Made by a program: the position numbers and the translations under genes. From Candidatus Caldilinea saccharophila (lineage in GTDB: Bacteria; Chloroflexota; Anaerolineae; Caldilineales; Caldilineaceae): 64,000 nt of DNA. Positions 1 to 10,633 of the stretch are shown piece by piece. The stretch spans positions 258,220 to 322,219 of the forward strand of contig JADJVW010000063.1 in assembly GCA_016710365.1 (NCBI GenBank), written 5' to 3'. How positions within the stretch are numbered: the stretch's first letter is position 1; every line of letters starts with the position of its first letter. A model generated the notes under the pieces. It worked only from the letters and a program-made list of their open reading frames with translations, made no database searches and was not told the DNA's origin.

Positions 1-366
1 TTCCTGCTGGCGACCGGCGGCGTGTTGGGCGGCGGCTTCAACAGCAACCCTGCCGGGCGCTTTTGGGAAACTGTTTTCGACCTGCCGCTGACCGTGCCGC
101 AAGATCGGCGGCAGTGGTTCCGCCCGCTTTTCCTCGACGCACGCGGCCAGCCAGCCTTTCATGGCGGCGTGGCAGTGAACGCCGCGTTGCAGCCGGTCAA
201 TGCGACGGGTGACGCGGTCTACGCCAATCTGTGGGCAGCGGGCGCTCTGCTGGCGCACGCCGATCCGATCCTGGAGCGCAGTCTGGAAGGCGTGGCGATT
301 GCAAGCGGCGTAACGGCAGCAGAGGCAATCTGTTCTAGAGATGCGGCAACGATTCAGGCAGGCTAG
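1..366 (+). CDS. glpB: GlpB-like anaerobic glycerol-3-phosphate dehydrogenase subunit B, C-terminal part
   Basis: The frame is open from the first base, so the gene starts outside the window; about 121 residues remain. The segment begins FLLATGGVLGGGFNSN, a glycine-rich motif typical of the C-terminal FAD-binding part of GlpB-type flavoproteins, and ends with the usual 'NLWAAGALLAHADP' style closing segment. GlpB passes electrons from the GlpA dehydrogenase to the GlpC iron-sulfur subunit. The assignment rests on this motif and on glpC lying about 120 bp downstream on the same strand. Other FAD-dependent oxidoreductases share the motif, so context carries much of the weight. Confidence 0.75.
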   Translation, partial: FLLATGGVLGGGFNSNPAGRFWETVFDLPLTVPQDRRQWFRPLFLDARGQPAFHGGVAVNAALQPVNATGDAVYANLWAAGALLAHADPILERSLEGVAIASGVTAAEAICSRDAATIQAG

Positions 367-386
367 AAACTAGACAAAAAAAATGG

Positions 387-455
387 CACGCGGATCAGGC
401 GGATTTCCGCTGCTCTAATCCGCAAGCATCCGTCCCATCCGCATCATCCGCGTCT
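387..455. repeat. Imperfect inverted repeat built from CGCGGAT units (family B)
   Basis: The glpB-glpC gap holds a left arm (387-406) with two GCGGAT units and right-hand copies of AATCCGC and CATCCGCGTC (417-455) in inverse orientation. A closely related, much cleaner hairpin lies at 18803-18870. It could fold in RNA between the two genes. No protein-coding content was seen here. Confidence 0.6.
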
Positions 456-486
456 TATTCAGCGGTCTGTTAGGGAGTGAGCAAGC

Positions 487-1755
487 ATGGCGCCAATTTC
501 CTGGCACTCGGTCGACCTTTCGCTCGACGAGTGCATCAAATGCAATATCTGCACGAGCCACTGTCCGGTTTCGGCGGTGACTGACCTGTTCCCTGGCCCG
601 AAATATGTAGGCCCACAGGCGCAACGTTTCCGCGAAGGCGACCAGGCGATCGCACCCGATCACTCGGTTGATTACTGCTCGGGCTGTCGCGTCTGCAACG
701 AAGTCTGCCCGACCGGCGTCAAGATCGCCGAAATGAATGCCCGCGCACGCGCCGACATCGTGGCGAAGCAGGGGCTGCCGCTGCGCAATCGGCTGTTAGG
801 ACGCAACGAATTGCTCGGTAAGGCGGGCAGCTTTGCGCCGGCGCTGGCCAACTTCGCCATGCACAACCCTTTCAGCCGCTTCATGGCAGAGAAGGTCATG
901 GGCATTGCCCGCGGCGCGCCGCTGCCGACCTGGAGCACCTCCGGCACCTTTGGCGACTGGATGAAACGCACGCGCGAGCAACGGCTCAAGTCGGCCAAGA
1001 AGGTCGTCTACTATCACGGCTGCGCGACGATGTACTACGAACCGTTCATCGGCAAGGCTGCGGTTGCCGTCTTCGAGCACAACGGCTACGAGGTGATCGT
1101 GCCCGAACAGAATTGCTGCGGGCTGCCGCTGCTCTCCAACGGTGAGTTTGGCGCGGCGCGCAATTACCATCAGGGCAACGTAGGCAAGTTGACGGGGTTT
1201 GCGCGCGCGGGGTTGCCCATTGTCGGCACCAGCACGAGCTGCACGCTAACGCTCAAAGAAGAGGCGCCCGAACTGCTCGACATGCACGACGAGGCCGCAA
1301 CGACGCTGAAGATGGCAACCTACGACATCTTCGAGTGGCTGTACGAACTGCACGAAGCGGGTGAGTTCCGCACCGACTTCCGGCCCATGCCGATGAAGCT
1401 GCCCTATCACGCCCCTTGTCAGCAGCGCGCCCATCGCGTTGGCAAACCGGCGCTGGCATTGATGGCGCTGATTCCCGATCTGGAGCTTCCTGAATCGCAC
1501 GCGCGCTGCTGTGGCATCGCCGGCACCTACGGCTACAAAGTCGAGAAATATCAAATTGCCATGGATGTGGGCGCGGAGCTGTTCGACTTTGTCGAGGCGC
1601 AGGGCAGCGATGTGAAGTACACCGCGTGCGACTCCGAGACCTGCCGTTGGCAGCTTGAGCACGGCGTCGACCTGCCCAGCCGCCACCCCATCGAGATTCT
1701 GGCCGCGGCCTACGGGTTGTATGACCTGGCGCGGCGCGAGCTGACGACCGGGTGA
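487..1755 (+). CDS. glpC: Anaerobic glycerol-3-phosphate dehydrogenase subunit C (iron-sulfur, CCG-domain protein)
   Basis: The 422-residue protein starts with two 4Fe-4S ferredoxin motifs: C16-x2-C19-x2-C22-x3-C26-P, and a second CxxCxxxCP near residue 61-71. Two CCG domains follow, with the motifs NCCGLPLL near residue 210 and CCGIAGTYG near residue 340. This is the layout of GlpC, the membrane-anchor and electron-transfer subunit that hands electrons from glycerol-3-phosphate oxidation to quinone. The length fits the family (about 400). The preceding glpB remnant supports the call. Related CCG proteins (LutA, GlcF, HdrD-like) share the domains but lack this neighbour. Confidence 0.88.
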   Translation: MAPISWHSVDLSLDECIKCNICTSHCPVSAVTDLFPGPKYVGPQAQRFREGDQAIAPDHSVDYCSGCRVCNEVCPTGVKIAEMNARARADIVAKQGLPLRNRLLGRNELLGKAGSFAPALANFAMHNPFSRFMAEKVMGIARGAPLPTWSTSGTFGDWMKRTREQRLKSAKKVVYYHGCATMYYEPFIGKAAVAVFEHNGYEVIVPEQNCCGLPLLSNGEFGAARNYHQGNVGKLTGFARAGLPIVGTSTSCTLTLKEEAPELLDMHDEAATTLKMATYDIFEWLYELHEAGEFRTDFRPMPMKLPYHAPCQQRAHRVGKPALALMALIPDLELPESHARCCGIAGTYGYKVEKYQIAMDVGAELFDFVEAQGSDVKYTACDSETCRWQLEHGVDLPSRHPIEILAAAYGLYDLARRELTTG

Positions 1756-1760
1756 TTTCC

Positions 1761-2834
<1,074 letters not shown>

Positions 2835-2860
2835 GCGCCTCTTACAAAGCCAAATTTCGT

Positions 2861-2989
2861 CTCACACAGAGGCACGGAGAGCACAAAAAAGCGCAGAGAA
2901 AGATTTTCTTTGTAGCTCTGTGTGAGATTTTTGCAGTACTGACTTTGCTTTTTCTCTGCGCACCTCTGTTGCTCTACGCCTCCGCGTCA
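2861..2989. repeat. Intergenic repeat with nested inverted segments (family C, CGCAGAGA type)
   Basis: Two perfect 11-bp inverted pairs are visible: CTCACACAGAG (2861-2871) with 2916-2926, and GCGCAGAGAAA (2891-2901) with 2951-2961. It lies between the convergent reductase and oxidoreductase genes, so it could serve both as a terminator. The same vocabulary (CGCGGAGACGCAGAGAGGCAGAGG) recurs as a tandem duplication at 26241-26364. Confidence 0.65.
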
Positions 2990-2997
2990 AAAATTTC

Positions 2998-4158
2998 TCA
3001 AATCACATTGTATTCCTGGATCAGCCGGCCTTCGGCGAAGCGGGCATAGTCGAGTGAGGTGATGTCGAGTGTATGCGCGCGACCGTCGAGGATGATTTCG
3101 CTCATCAGCAGGCCGGCGCCGGGTCCGTGCATAAAGCCATGCCCGGAGAAACCGGCAACGACGTAATAGCCGGCCACCGCAGGTGCGGCGCTGATGATCG
3201 GGTGTGCGTCCGGTGTGACTTCATAGAGGCCCGCCCAGTGCGCGGCGCGGCCGGCGCGTTCGAGCAGGGGCAACCGCTTGCTGGCGGCTTCCATGTGCAC
3301 CAACTCCCACGCCGCATCCACGCTTTCGTCAAAGCCGGGCGTCTCGTGCGGGTTGGATTGGCCGGTGAGCAAGCCGTCGCCTTCGCGATGAAAGTAGAGG
3401 TTCTGTGCAAAGTCGATGACAAAGGGAAAGTCTGGCGGCAGCCCAGGGAGAGCTGTGGTCGTCAGCATCTGGCGGCGCAGCGGCGTGACCGGCAGCGGGA
3501 CGCCCGCCAGCGCGCTGACCGGTGCGGACCACGGCCCGGCCGCGTTGACGACTGCCTCACAGGCAATGGCGCCCTGGTCGGTGACCACGCCGGTGATCCG
3601 CCCCTTATCGGTGGTGACGCCGGTGACGGTGACGCCGGTCAGCGCGCGCACGCCCAGCCGTTTGGCCGCATTGACATAGCCCATGACCACACTGTTCGGG
3701 TCGGCCAGGCCATCCTTATCGTGAAACGCGCCGGCCAGCACATCGTCAGCCGCCAGCACAGGAACGCGGCGCCGCACCTCGTCGCCGTCGAGCCAGGCGG
3801 TCTGCACACCGAGGCTGCGCTGCAAGGCGACATTGTGGCGGAAAACAGCCACGTCGTGGGCGTTGGTCAGCAGGAAAAGATAGCCGTCGCGCCGCAAGGA
3901 GATCGGTTGTCCCAGTTCCTCCTCAAAACGGTCGAGCATGGGCAGGCTGAGCAACGACAACCGGATGTTGATTTCGGTGGAGAATTGATAGCGGATGCCG
4001 CCGGCGCATCTGCCGGTCGCGCCCATCCCAAAAAACTCCTGCTTTTCGAGCAACACAACATCGGTGCAGCCGCGGCGCGCCAGGTGGTAGACAGTGCTGG
4101 CGCCCATGACGCCGCCGCCGATGATGACAACTTGGGCTGTGGAGGGAAAAGTGGTCAT
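2998..4158 (-). CDS. FAD-dependent oxidoreductase, sarcosine oxidase beta / D-amino acid oxidase (DAO) family
   Basis: The protein has 386 residues. It starts with a dinucleotide-binding motif (VVIIGGGVMGAS, residues 10-21) and the second family signature near residue 45-57 (MGATGRCAGGIRY). Near the C-terminus 'GLYEVTPDAHPIISAAP' and 'YYVVAGFSGHGFMHGPGAG' match the FAD-binding end of sarcosine oxidase beta-like proteins. Such enzymes oxidise secondary or N-methylated amino acids and release H2O2 or pass electrons on. The gene lies downstream of the liv transporter on the same strand, which fits an amino-acid catabolic role, although a 110-bp repeat separates them. The exact substrate cannot be read from the sequence. 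Confidence 0.82.
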   Translation of the reverse strand: MTTFPSTAQVVIIGGGVMGASTVYHLARRGCTDVVLLEKQEFFGMGATGRCAGGIRYQFSTEINIRLSLLSLPMLDRFEEELGQPISLRRDGYLFLLTNAHDVAVFRHNVALQRSLGVQTAWLDGDEVRRRVPVLAADDVLAGAFHDKDGLADPNSVVMGYVNAAKRLGVRALTGVTVTGVTTDKGRITGVVTDQGAIACEAVVNAAGPWSAPVSALAGVPLPVTPLRRQMLTTTALPGLPPDFPFVIDFAQNLYFHREGDGLLTGQSNPHETPGFDESVDAAWELVHMEAASKRLPLLERAGRAAHWAGLYEVTPDAHPIISAAPAVAGYYVVAGFSGHGFMHGPGAGLLMSEIILDGRAHTLDITSLDYARFAEGRLIQEYNVI

Positions 4159-4164
4159 AGTAAT

Positions 4165-4264
4165 TGGAAATTAAAAGATTAGAGATTAAGAGATTGGAGA
4201 TTAAGAGATTGGAGAGAGAAGGGGAGATCGCTTATTTTCAATCTCCAATTTCCAATCTCCAATC
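4165..4264. repeat. Inverted repeat of GATTGGAGATTAAGAGATTGG units (family A)
   Basis: The left half contains three imperfect GAGATTAAGAGATTGG-type units and the right half contains CAATCTCCAATTTCCAATCTCC, their inverse. Together they could form a long imperfect hairpin. It separates livF from the oxidoreductase gene. The same repeat occurs between dnaJ and prmA at 14137-14222. Confidence 0.7.
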
Positions 4265-4268
4265 TCAC

Positions 4269-4985
<717 letters not shown>

Positions 4986-4986
4986 C

Positions 4987-5796
4987 CTAATTCACTCCTG
5001 CTTTCTCGCGCAGTCCATAGCCTGAACCGGTGGCGGCGCCGCGACCCAGATAGGCCTCGATCACCTGTGGGTTGCTGCGAATGGCAAGCGCGTCGCCTTC
5101 GGCGATCTTGCGACCAAAATCGAGCACCGAAATCTGGTCGGAAACATTCATCACCACGCGCATGTCGTGCTCGATCAGCAGAATCGTCAACTTGCGTTCG
5201 TCGCGCAGGCGGCGGATCAGGCTCGTGGTGTCTTCCGTCTCCTTGGGGTTCATGCCGGCGGTCGGCTCGTCGAGCAGCACGACGCTCGGACGGCTTGCCA
5301 GCGCGCGGGCGATCTCCAGCCGGCGCTGCTCGCCGTAGGGCAGGTTTTTAGCGACAAAATCGGCTTTCCTGTCCAGTTCGACAAACTTGAGGATATCCAT
5401 CGCATCGTCGCTGGCGCTCTTTTCCTCGCGCCTCACCTTGGGCGGTTTGAAGACGGCGCCAAACCATCCCGTATTCAGATGGCGGTGCATGCCAACCAGC
5501 ACATTTTCCAACACCGTCACATTGGCGAACAGGCGAATATTCTGATAGGTGCGCGAGATGCCGCGGCTGGCTACGCGGTCAGGCGACATGCCCTGAATCT
5601 CCTCACCCTCGAAGATGACGCTGCCCTCTTCCGGCGTGTAGAAGCCGGTAATACAATTAAAAAAAGTGGTCTTTCCCGCGCCATTCGGGCCGATCACCGA
5701 ATGGATCGTGTTCTCGGCGACGCTGATATCCAGCGAGGTCAGCGCCTGGAGACCGCCGAACCGTTTATTGAGTCCTTTGGCAACTAGTAATTCCAT
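4987..5796 (-). CDS. livG: Branched-chain amino acid ABC transporter ATP-binding protein LivG
   Basis: The chosen start gives MELLVAKGLNKRFGGLQAL and about 269 residues. An AGGAG box lies 7 nt upstream; a longer start at 5889 would run into livM and is rejected. Visible motifs are Walker A GPNGAGKTT, signature LPYGEQRRLEIARAL and Walker B VVLLDEPTAGMNP. The C-terminus contains 'VIEAYLGRGA', the closing motif of LivG proteins. It partners with LivF in energising the transporter. The gene sits between livM and livF in the usual order. Confidence 0.93.
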   Translation of the reverse strand: MELLVAKGLNKRFGGLQALTSLDISVAENTIHSVIGPNGAGKTTFFNCITGFYTPEEGSVIFEGEEIQGMSPDRVASRGISRTYQNIRLFANVTVLENVLVGMHRHLNTGWFGAVFKPPKVRREEKSASDDAMDILKFVELDRKADFVAKNLPYGEQRRLEIARALASRPSVVLLDEPTAGMNPKETEDTTSLIRRLRDERKLTILLIEHDMRVVMNVSDQISVLDFGRKIAEGDALAIRSNPQVIEAYLGRGAATGSGYGLREKAGVN

Positions 5797-5806
5797 CGTT
5801 CGACTC

Positions 5807-7526
5807 CTAGGTTGGGACGGTCGCATCTTCGGCGAGACCGGTGGGATCCTCGTCGATAACATTCGGCTCCTTATCCTCGAGCAATTCACGCTCGCGGGTG
5901 GCGTCAGGCCACAAGCCTTCCGGTCGATACAGCATCATCATGACGAGCACCGCGCCGTACACCCACCAGCGAAACTCGTTAAATTCGCGCAGCAACTCCG
6001 GCAACCCGATCAGGGCGATGGCGCCGACGACGACGCCGGGCAGGCTGCCCATGCCACCCACGATCAACACGGCCAGCACGTTGATCGACACCAGTACGTT
6101 GAAGGAGGCCGGCACCATTGAGCCAAGCTTGGAGCCGAAGAAAGCGCCGCTCAGACCCGCGAGCGTGGCGCCGGTGGCAAAGGCCGCCAGCTTATAGCCG
6201 ACCAGATTGATGCTCATGGCCGCGGCCACATCTTCGTCCTCGCGGATCGCCATCCACGCCCGCCCCAGCCTCGACTTTTTGAGCCGAGACGTGACGAACC
6301 AGGCGATCAGGATCGAGATCAGGATCAGATAATAGAATTCCTGCGGCGAATCGGCGCGCATACCAAAACCTTCGGGCCGGGCAATGCCGGTGACGCCCTG
6401 CGCGCCACCCATCACCGGCTTGAGCGCATCGGAGAGCACGAGCAGCCGGATGATTTCACCAAAGCCAAGCGTGATGATCGCCAGGTAGTCGCCGCGGGTC
6501 TTGAGCACCGGCACGCCCAGCAAGACGCCGGCCAGCAGCGCCATCAGCACCGAGATCGGCAGCGCCGCCCAGAAGCTCAACTGCGGGATGAAGCTGCGCA
6601 CCAACGGCAGTTCCGGCGTGGTCAACACCGCCATCGTGTAAGCGCCGATGGCAAAGAAGGCTACATAACCCAGGTCGAGCAGGCCGGCAAAGCCCACCAC
6701 CACATTGAGGCCGAGCGCCATAACGATATAAAAGCCCACCAAATCGGCCACTTCGCTCAGATAGGAGCCGAGCAAAACGGGCAAGGCAAAGAGCAGCGCC
6801 AGCAGGCCGACGGTCGCCACAAAACTCAACACCCGGCGCCGGCTTTCCGGCATCCGGTCGACGGCGCGGTTGAGCCTGGGTTGGAGGATCTGCCAGAGAT
6901 AGGCGATCACCAAAATGGTGACAAACAGCACGCTGGCGCCCTCAACACTGAGGCCGTTGGATTTATAAATAAACTTGCCGACGTTGGTCGGTATAATCAC
7001 CGAAAAGACATCCTTGAGCAGCGCGATCAGCGTCACCGAGCCAAGGCTGATCAAGGTGGAGCGGCGCAGCGTCGCCGGCAACCACGTGAGCAGCGCAGCA
7101 AGCAGGCCGACCACGATGCCGGCGACGACGAGAATCGCGGCGCCCATCACACCCTCGCTGCCAACGGGCAACAGTTCGTTGACCAGTTTGGGGGTGGCGT
7201 TGACAAAAGACGGCCCGCAGGTTCAGCGGAGCGATGCTGAGCGCCAGCAACGCCACCAGCAACGCAACCACTGCGCCAGCGACTGCGCCGGCAACCAGCG
7301 CGCCGCCTTTGCCACCGTTGCGCAGCGCACGGGTCGCGGCAAACAGCGCCGGCGTAAAGGCCAAGACCCCGAGCAGCACCTGCGACATCGAGATCACGCC
7401 GGCGATGATGTCCTTTTTGGCAAAGGCGTCCACCATGCCGATCAGAGAAATAAGAACTGCCGCGATGCCGCCATAAAGACCTAACTTGGCCGCATCCACC
7501 AGGGTAAAGGGTCGTTCAGTACGCAT
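5807..7526 (-). CDS. livM: Branched-chain amino acid ABC transporter permease LivM, with one frameshift
   Basis: The main part (5807 to about 7200) encodes a polytopic permease with the family segments 'VVGFAGLLDLGYVAFFAIGAY' near its middle and 'TRGDYLAIITLGFGEI'. The upstream part from 7526 (MRTERPFTLVDAAKLGLYGG) is hydrophobic and runs into the permease if one base is removed from a T4 run near 7204-7207: the restored frame reads LRAVFVNATPKLVNELLPVG. The full product is about 572 residues, longer than the roughly 300-420 of many LivM proteins, because of an N-terminal membrane extension and a charged C-terminal tail. It follows livH by 18 bp. Confidence 0.85.
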
Positions 7527-7544
7527 AGCTTGTGCTCCTGGCCG

Positions 7545-8603
7545 CTAGGCTCGTTTTGAAAGCCGCTCGCCCAGGATACCGCTTGGGCGGAAGATGAGGA
7601 TCAACACGAGTACGGTAAAGGCGATGCCATCCTTCAACTGATGGGGCGACGGAATGCCGATGCCATCAAGGAACAGACTGGGGCCAACCGATTCGATCAC
7701 GCCTAGAATCAGCCCGCCCAACACCGCGCCGGCCAGATTGCCAATGCCACCCAATACGGCGGCGGTGAAGGCTTTCAGGCCAGGGACAAAGCCCATGTAG
7801 AAGGCCACCTGCCGGAAAACCAGCCCGTACATCACCCCTGCCGCGCCGGCCATGATGCCGCCCAGTGCGAAGGTGATCGAAATGGTGCGATCTACGTCCA
7901 CGCCCATGAGTGCAGCCGCATCCTTGTCTTCCGCCACCGCGCGAATAGCGCGCCCGATCTTGGTTTTGGACACGATCAGCCAGAGCAGCAGCAAGAGGAT
8001 GCCTGTCGCGGCAAAAACGGCGATCTGGCTGCGTTGCATCGTGATAGGGCCTACGACCACGGAGCCGGCCAACGCTGGCACATTGGGGAAGGCTTCCACG
8101 CCGGAGCCAAAAAAGCCGCGCGCCGTATATTGCAGAAAATAGGAGACGCCGATCGCCGTAATCAACGGCACCAGCCGCGGTGCGCGGCGCAGCGGGCGGT
8201 AGGCGATGCGTTCGGACAACATCGCCACCGTGGCCGACACGGCCATGGCGGCGATCAGCATGATGATAATCGACAACAGTGGGTTGCTTTCCAGGAATCC
8301 GCTGATGGACAAAGCTTCGGCCACAAAAAAGGCGCCAAAGGTGCCAAACATAAAAAATTCGCCGTGAGCAAAATTGATCATACCCAGAATGCCATACACC
8401 ATCGTATAACCGAGGGCAATCAACGCATAGATTCCACCCTGAGCCAGCCCAAAAACGATGAAATTCAACCATTGTTCGGTTGTATATTTGCCGCTGGATA
8501 AGGTGACATAGGAGCCATAGAGAATAGCTACCAAAAGTGTAGCGCCTATAAACCAAAGAATATAGTCAGTAAAATCATATTTACGGCGCAGGTTCGAGAA
8601 CAT
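7545..8603 (-). CDS. livH: Branched-chain amino acid ABC transporter permease LivH
   Basis: The selected start, MFSNLRRKYDFTDYIL, has AGGAG 8 nt upstream and gives about 352 residues; the frame extends further upstream to 8771 but that part is not membrane-like. Multiple membrane spans are visible. The LivH hallmark 'ALGYTMVYGILGMINFAHGE' is present, as is 'VAEDKDAAALMGVDVDRTI' in the coupling loop. It forms the transmembrane channel with LivM. It is separated from livK by a hairpin that may reduce read-through, so the binding protein would be made in excess. Confidence 0.92.
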   Translation of the reverse strand: MFSNLRRKYDFTDYILWFIGATLLVAILYGSYVTLSSGKYTTEQWLNFIVFGLAQGGIYALIALGYTMVYGILGMINFAHGEFFMFGTFGAFFVAEALSISGFLESNPLLSIIIMLIAAMAVSATVAMLSERIAYRPLRRAPRLVPLITAIGVSYFLQYTARGFFGSGVEAFPNVPALAGSVVVGPITMQRSQIAVFAATGILLLLLWLIVSKTKIGRAIRAVAEDKDAAALMGVDVDRTISITFALGGIMAGAAGVMYGLVFRQVAFYMGFVPGLKAFTAAVLGGIGNLAGAVLGGLILGVIESVGPSLFLDGIGIPSPHQLKDGIAFTVLVLILIFRPSGILGERLSKRA

Positions 8604-8701
8604 CGGCCATCTCCTGACTTGCATCCATCTCGCCTGAGTGGCGTCGATGCGATTGGCTGTATTTAATCTGCTCCAAAAATTTGGCTGCAACGTTGCGTAA
8701 C

Positions 8702-8733
8702 ACTTTCTGCAAGGCAATGACTTTGCAGAAAGT
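8702..8733. other. Perfect 11-bp hairpin between livK and livH
   Basis: ACTTTCTGCAA (8702-8712) pairs exactly with 8723-8733 around a 10-nt loop. It lies between the livK terminator-like hairpin and livH. It may stabilise the 5' end of the livHMGF mRNA after processing; this role is inferred. Confidence 0.55.
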
Positions 8734-8749
8734 TCTGGGTAAACACTTA

Positions 8750-8788
8750 GCAGAAGGGGCGAGGAAGTCATATCCTCGCCCCTTCTGC
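8750..8788 (-). terminator. Strong hairpin after livK, attenuator or partial terminator
   Basis: A perfect 16-bp stem (8750-8765 with 8773-8788) with a 7-nt loop lies 35 bp downstream of the livK stop. The stem is G+C-rich and no long U tract follows on the minus strand. It probably lowers expression of livHMGF relative to livK, a common arrangement for binding-protein transporters. Confidence 0.65.
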
Positions 8789-8823
8789 TTGTTCATGGGG
8801 CTAATGAATGTCTGCCGCCATGT

Positions 8824-10122
8824 CTATTTGGGAAAAATCTTCATCGGTGAGGTGACGTTCGGGTTCCAGGAACTGACGTCGGTCACCTCATAGACCGCGA
8901 TCTTCGGGTCGGCACAGTCTCCATTGGGGTCACAGGTGATATTGCCGGTCAGGCCCTGAAAGTCGGTCGTGGCGCCGAGGGCATCGCGCAGCGCCTGCCG
9001 GCCAATGCTCAGATTGTCGCCGTCCTGGACGGCCACGGCCGTAATCGCGGCTGCGATCATGTTGGTGGCGTCATAGGCATGAGCATGGAAGGCGCTCATC
9101 GGCGCGCCGCCGTACTTCTCCTCATGTTTGGTCAGGAAGCCTTGATAAGCGTCGCCAAATGCGCTGAAGTCCGGGCTGCTAAGATACATGCCCAGGGCGG
9201 CCTCACCGGCAGCGTTGACGAAGTCCTGCGAGAAGGAGCCGTCAGCCGCCATCAGCTTGGTGTCTTCCAGCCCTTGCACTTCCTTGGCCTGCGCCGTAAT
9301 AAAACCAGCTTCCGCGGTGAAAATCGGGTAGTAAATCAACTCGGGGCCTGCTGCGGCAATGGTGGTCAGCACGGGACGCATGTCGGTGTCGCCGACGTTG
9401 ACCGCCTGCTCGGAAACGATTTCGCCGCCCAGCGACTTGAAGGCGTCAGCAAAGGCAGTCGCCAGCCCAACGGCATAGAGCGACCCATCGTGCACGGTGG
9501 CGGCTTTGGTCAACCCCAGATCATTGAAAACAAAATCAGCGGCGACCGCGCCCTGCACCAGGTCGTTGTGCGCAGTGCGGAAGTAGCCATCGACGCGTTT
9601 GGCCGGGTCGGTCAGATCCGGTGCGGTGTTGGACGGTGAAACCAGGCTTAAGCCGGCCTCGCTCAAGATCGGAGCGCCGACGCGCGCTTCGCTGGAACAG
9701 CTCGTGCCGATTACAGCGACGATGGTGGTGTCAGAGGCCAGCTTGGTCGCGGCGGCCTGACCGCCCTCGGGGCTGCATCCGGTGTCTTCGCCGACGATTT
9801 CGACGGGATGACCCAAAAGTTCGCCGCCCATATCATCCACTGCGATCTCGATGCCGCGCACGGAATCTTCCCCAAGCGCCGAATTCGGTCCGGCAGTGAC
9901 AAGAGCGTACGCGATCTTGATCGGATCGCCCGCCGCGATCTCGATGCAGCCGAGTGGATCGGTGCAACCGGCGGCATCGGCGGCGGGCGCCGCGGCTTCT
10001 TCGGCGGCAGGCGCGGTGGTGGCCTGTTCGGCGGGAGCCGCGGGTTGCGGGGCTGGTGCGCAGGCGGTAAATGCCAGCGCAACAATCACCAGTACAGACA
10101 ATAATAGCGTCCGGGTTCTCAT
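8824..10122 (-). CDS. livK: Branched-chain amino acid ABC transporter substrate-binding lipoprotein LivK, copy 1
   Basis: The start MRTRTLLLSVLVIVALAFTAC is preceded by AAAGGAG at 10-nt spacing and gives 432 residues. It is a lipoprotein signal peptide with the cysteine in FTAC at residue 21, followed by a Pro/Ala-rich linker to about residue 45. The mature part has the type 1 periplasmic-binding fold with motifs such as 'VAVIGTSCSSEARVGAPILS', 'SPSNTAPDLT' and 'SLYAVGLATAFADAFKSLGG'. It captures branched-chain amino acids or related compounds at the outer face of the membrane. A near-identical layout is found in the second copy upstream, and both end with WNPNVTSP. Confidence 0.92.
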   Translation of the reverse strand: MRTRTLLLSVLVIVALAFTACAPAPQPAAPAEQATTAPAAEEAAAPAADAAGCTDPLGCIEIAAGDPIKIAYALVTAGPNSALGEDSVRGIEIAVDDMGGELLGHPVEIVGEDTGCSPEGGQAAATKLASDTTIVAVIGTSCSSEARVGAPILSEAGLSLVSPSNTAPDLTDPAKRVDGYFRTAHNDLVQGAVAADFVFNDLGLTKAATVHDGSLYAVGLATAFADAFKSLGGEIVSEQAVNVGDTDMRPVLTTIAAAGPELIYYPIFTAEAGFITAQAKEVQGLEDTKLMAADGSFSQDFVNAAGEAALGMYLSSPDFSAFGDAYQGFLTKHEEKYGGAPMSAFHAHAYDATNMIAAAITAVAVQDGDNLSIGRQALRDALGATTDFQGLTGNITCDPNGDCADPKIAVYEVTDVSSWNPNVTSPMKIFPK

Positions 10123-10388
10123 GGGGCAGCTTTCTCCTTTTTGAGTAGACATACGCAAACACACGCAGTAAGGGTGAAACGATCTAGCTTGGGACAGCAC
10201 TCCAGCGATCCAAAGGGTGAGACAAAGAGGTCTGCAACATCTCTGGATTGTTGGACTATCTGTTGACCACTAATTTGGTGAATATCCAGACTATGGATGC
10301 GGTAAAGTTAAGCAATGCGCCAATTTCTGGAACAGTCCACAACGGGGAAGGACATCGCCGGTGATTGACTCGGTTGTAGACAGGGGGG

Positions 10389-10417
10389 ATTATAGGCGAC
10401 ACCAATTACTTTGTCAA
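10389..10417 (-). promoter_or_regulatory. Consensus sigma-70 promoter upstream of livK copy 1
   Basis: Read on the minus strand, TTGACA (10417-10412) and TATAAT (10394-10389) are separated by exactly 17 bp, a perfect match to both consensus hexamers. Transcription would begin near 10382, leaving a leader of about 260 nt before the livK start codon. No known riboswitch motif was recognised in that leader. Confidence 0.8.
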
Positions 10418-10480
10418 CACAGCGAAAAGTTAGCAGTTTTTTCGAGCCAGGTGCAACCAAATCACGCCAGCTCAATATAA

Positions 10481-10541
10481 AAGCGCTGCTGCTCTATCCC
10501 GCCCATCTAGTGTGGTGAGGCAGGATAGGGCAGCAGCGCTT
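10481..10541 (-). terminator. Long hairpin after livK copy 2
   Basis: A 19-bp stem (10481-10499 with 10523-10541, one G-T type mismatch) lies about 90 bp beyond the stop of the second livK. It separates this gene from the promoter of livK copy 1, so the two paralogues can be transcribed separately. Confidence 0.7.
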
Positions 10542-10633
10542 GTCGTGCTAATGCTCATTCACAGCCGACGGAAAGGTGTGCCGAGAGATGACGCACCGCA
10601 CGTCGCGCGGTTATTTGACAGCGCCCGCTTGAT

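Noticed and set aside
3073..4182. A 369-codon plus-strand frame opposite the FAD oxidoreductase
   Set aside because: It lacks any family motif and has a composition typical of antisense frames (many His, Arg, Ala, Gly). The minus strand encodes a clear DAO-family protein.
5797..5889. Longer LivG start at 5889
   Set aside because: It would overlap livM by 83 bp and add 31 residues unlike LivG, while the ATG at 5796 has a good ribosome binding site.
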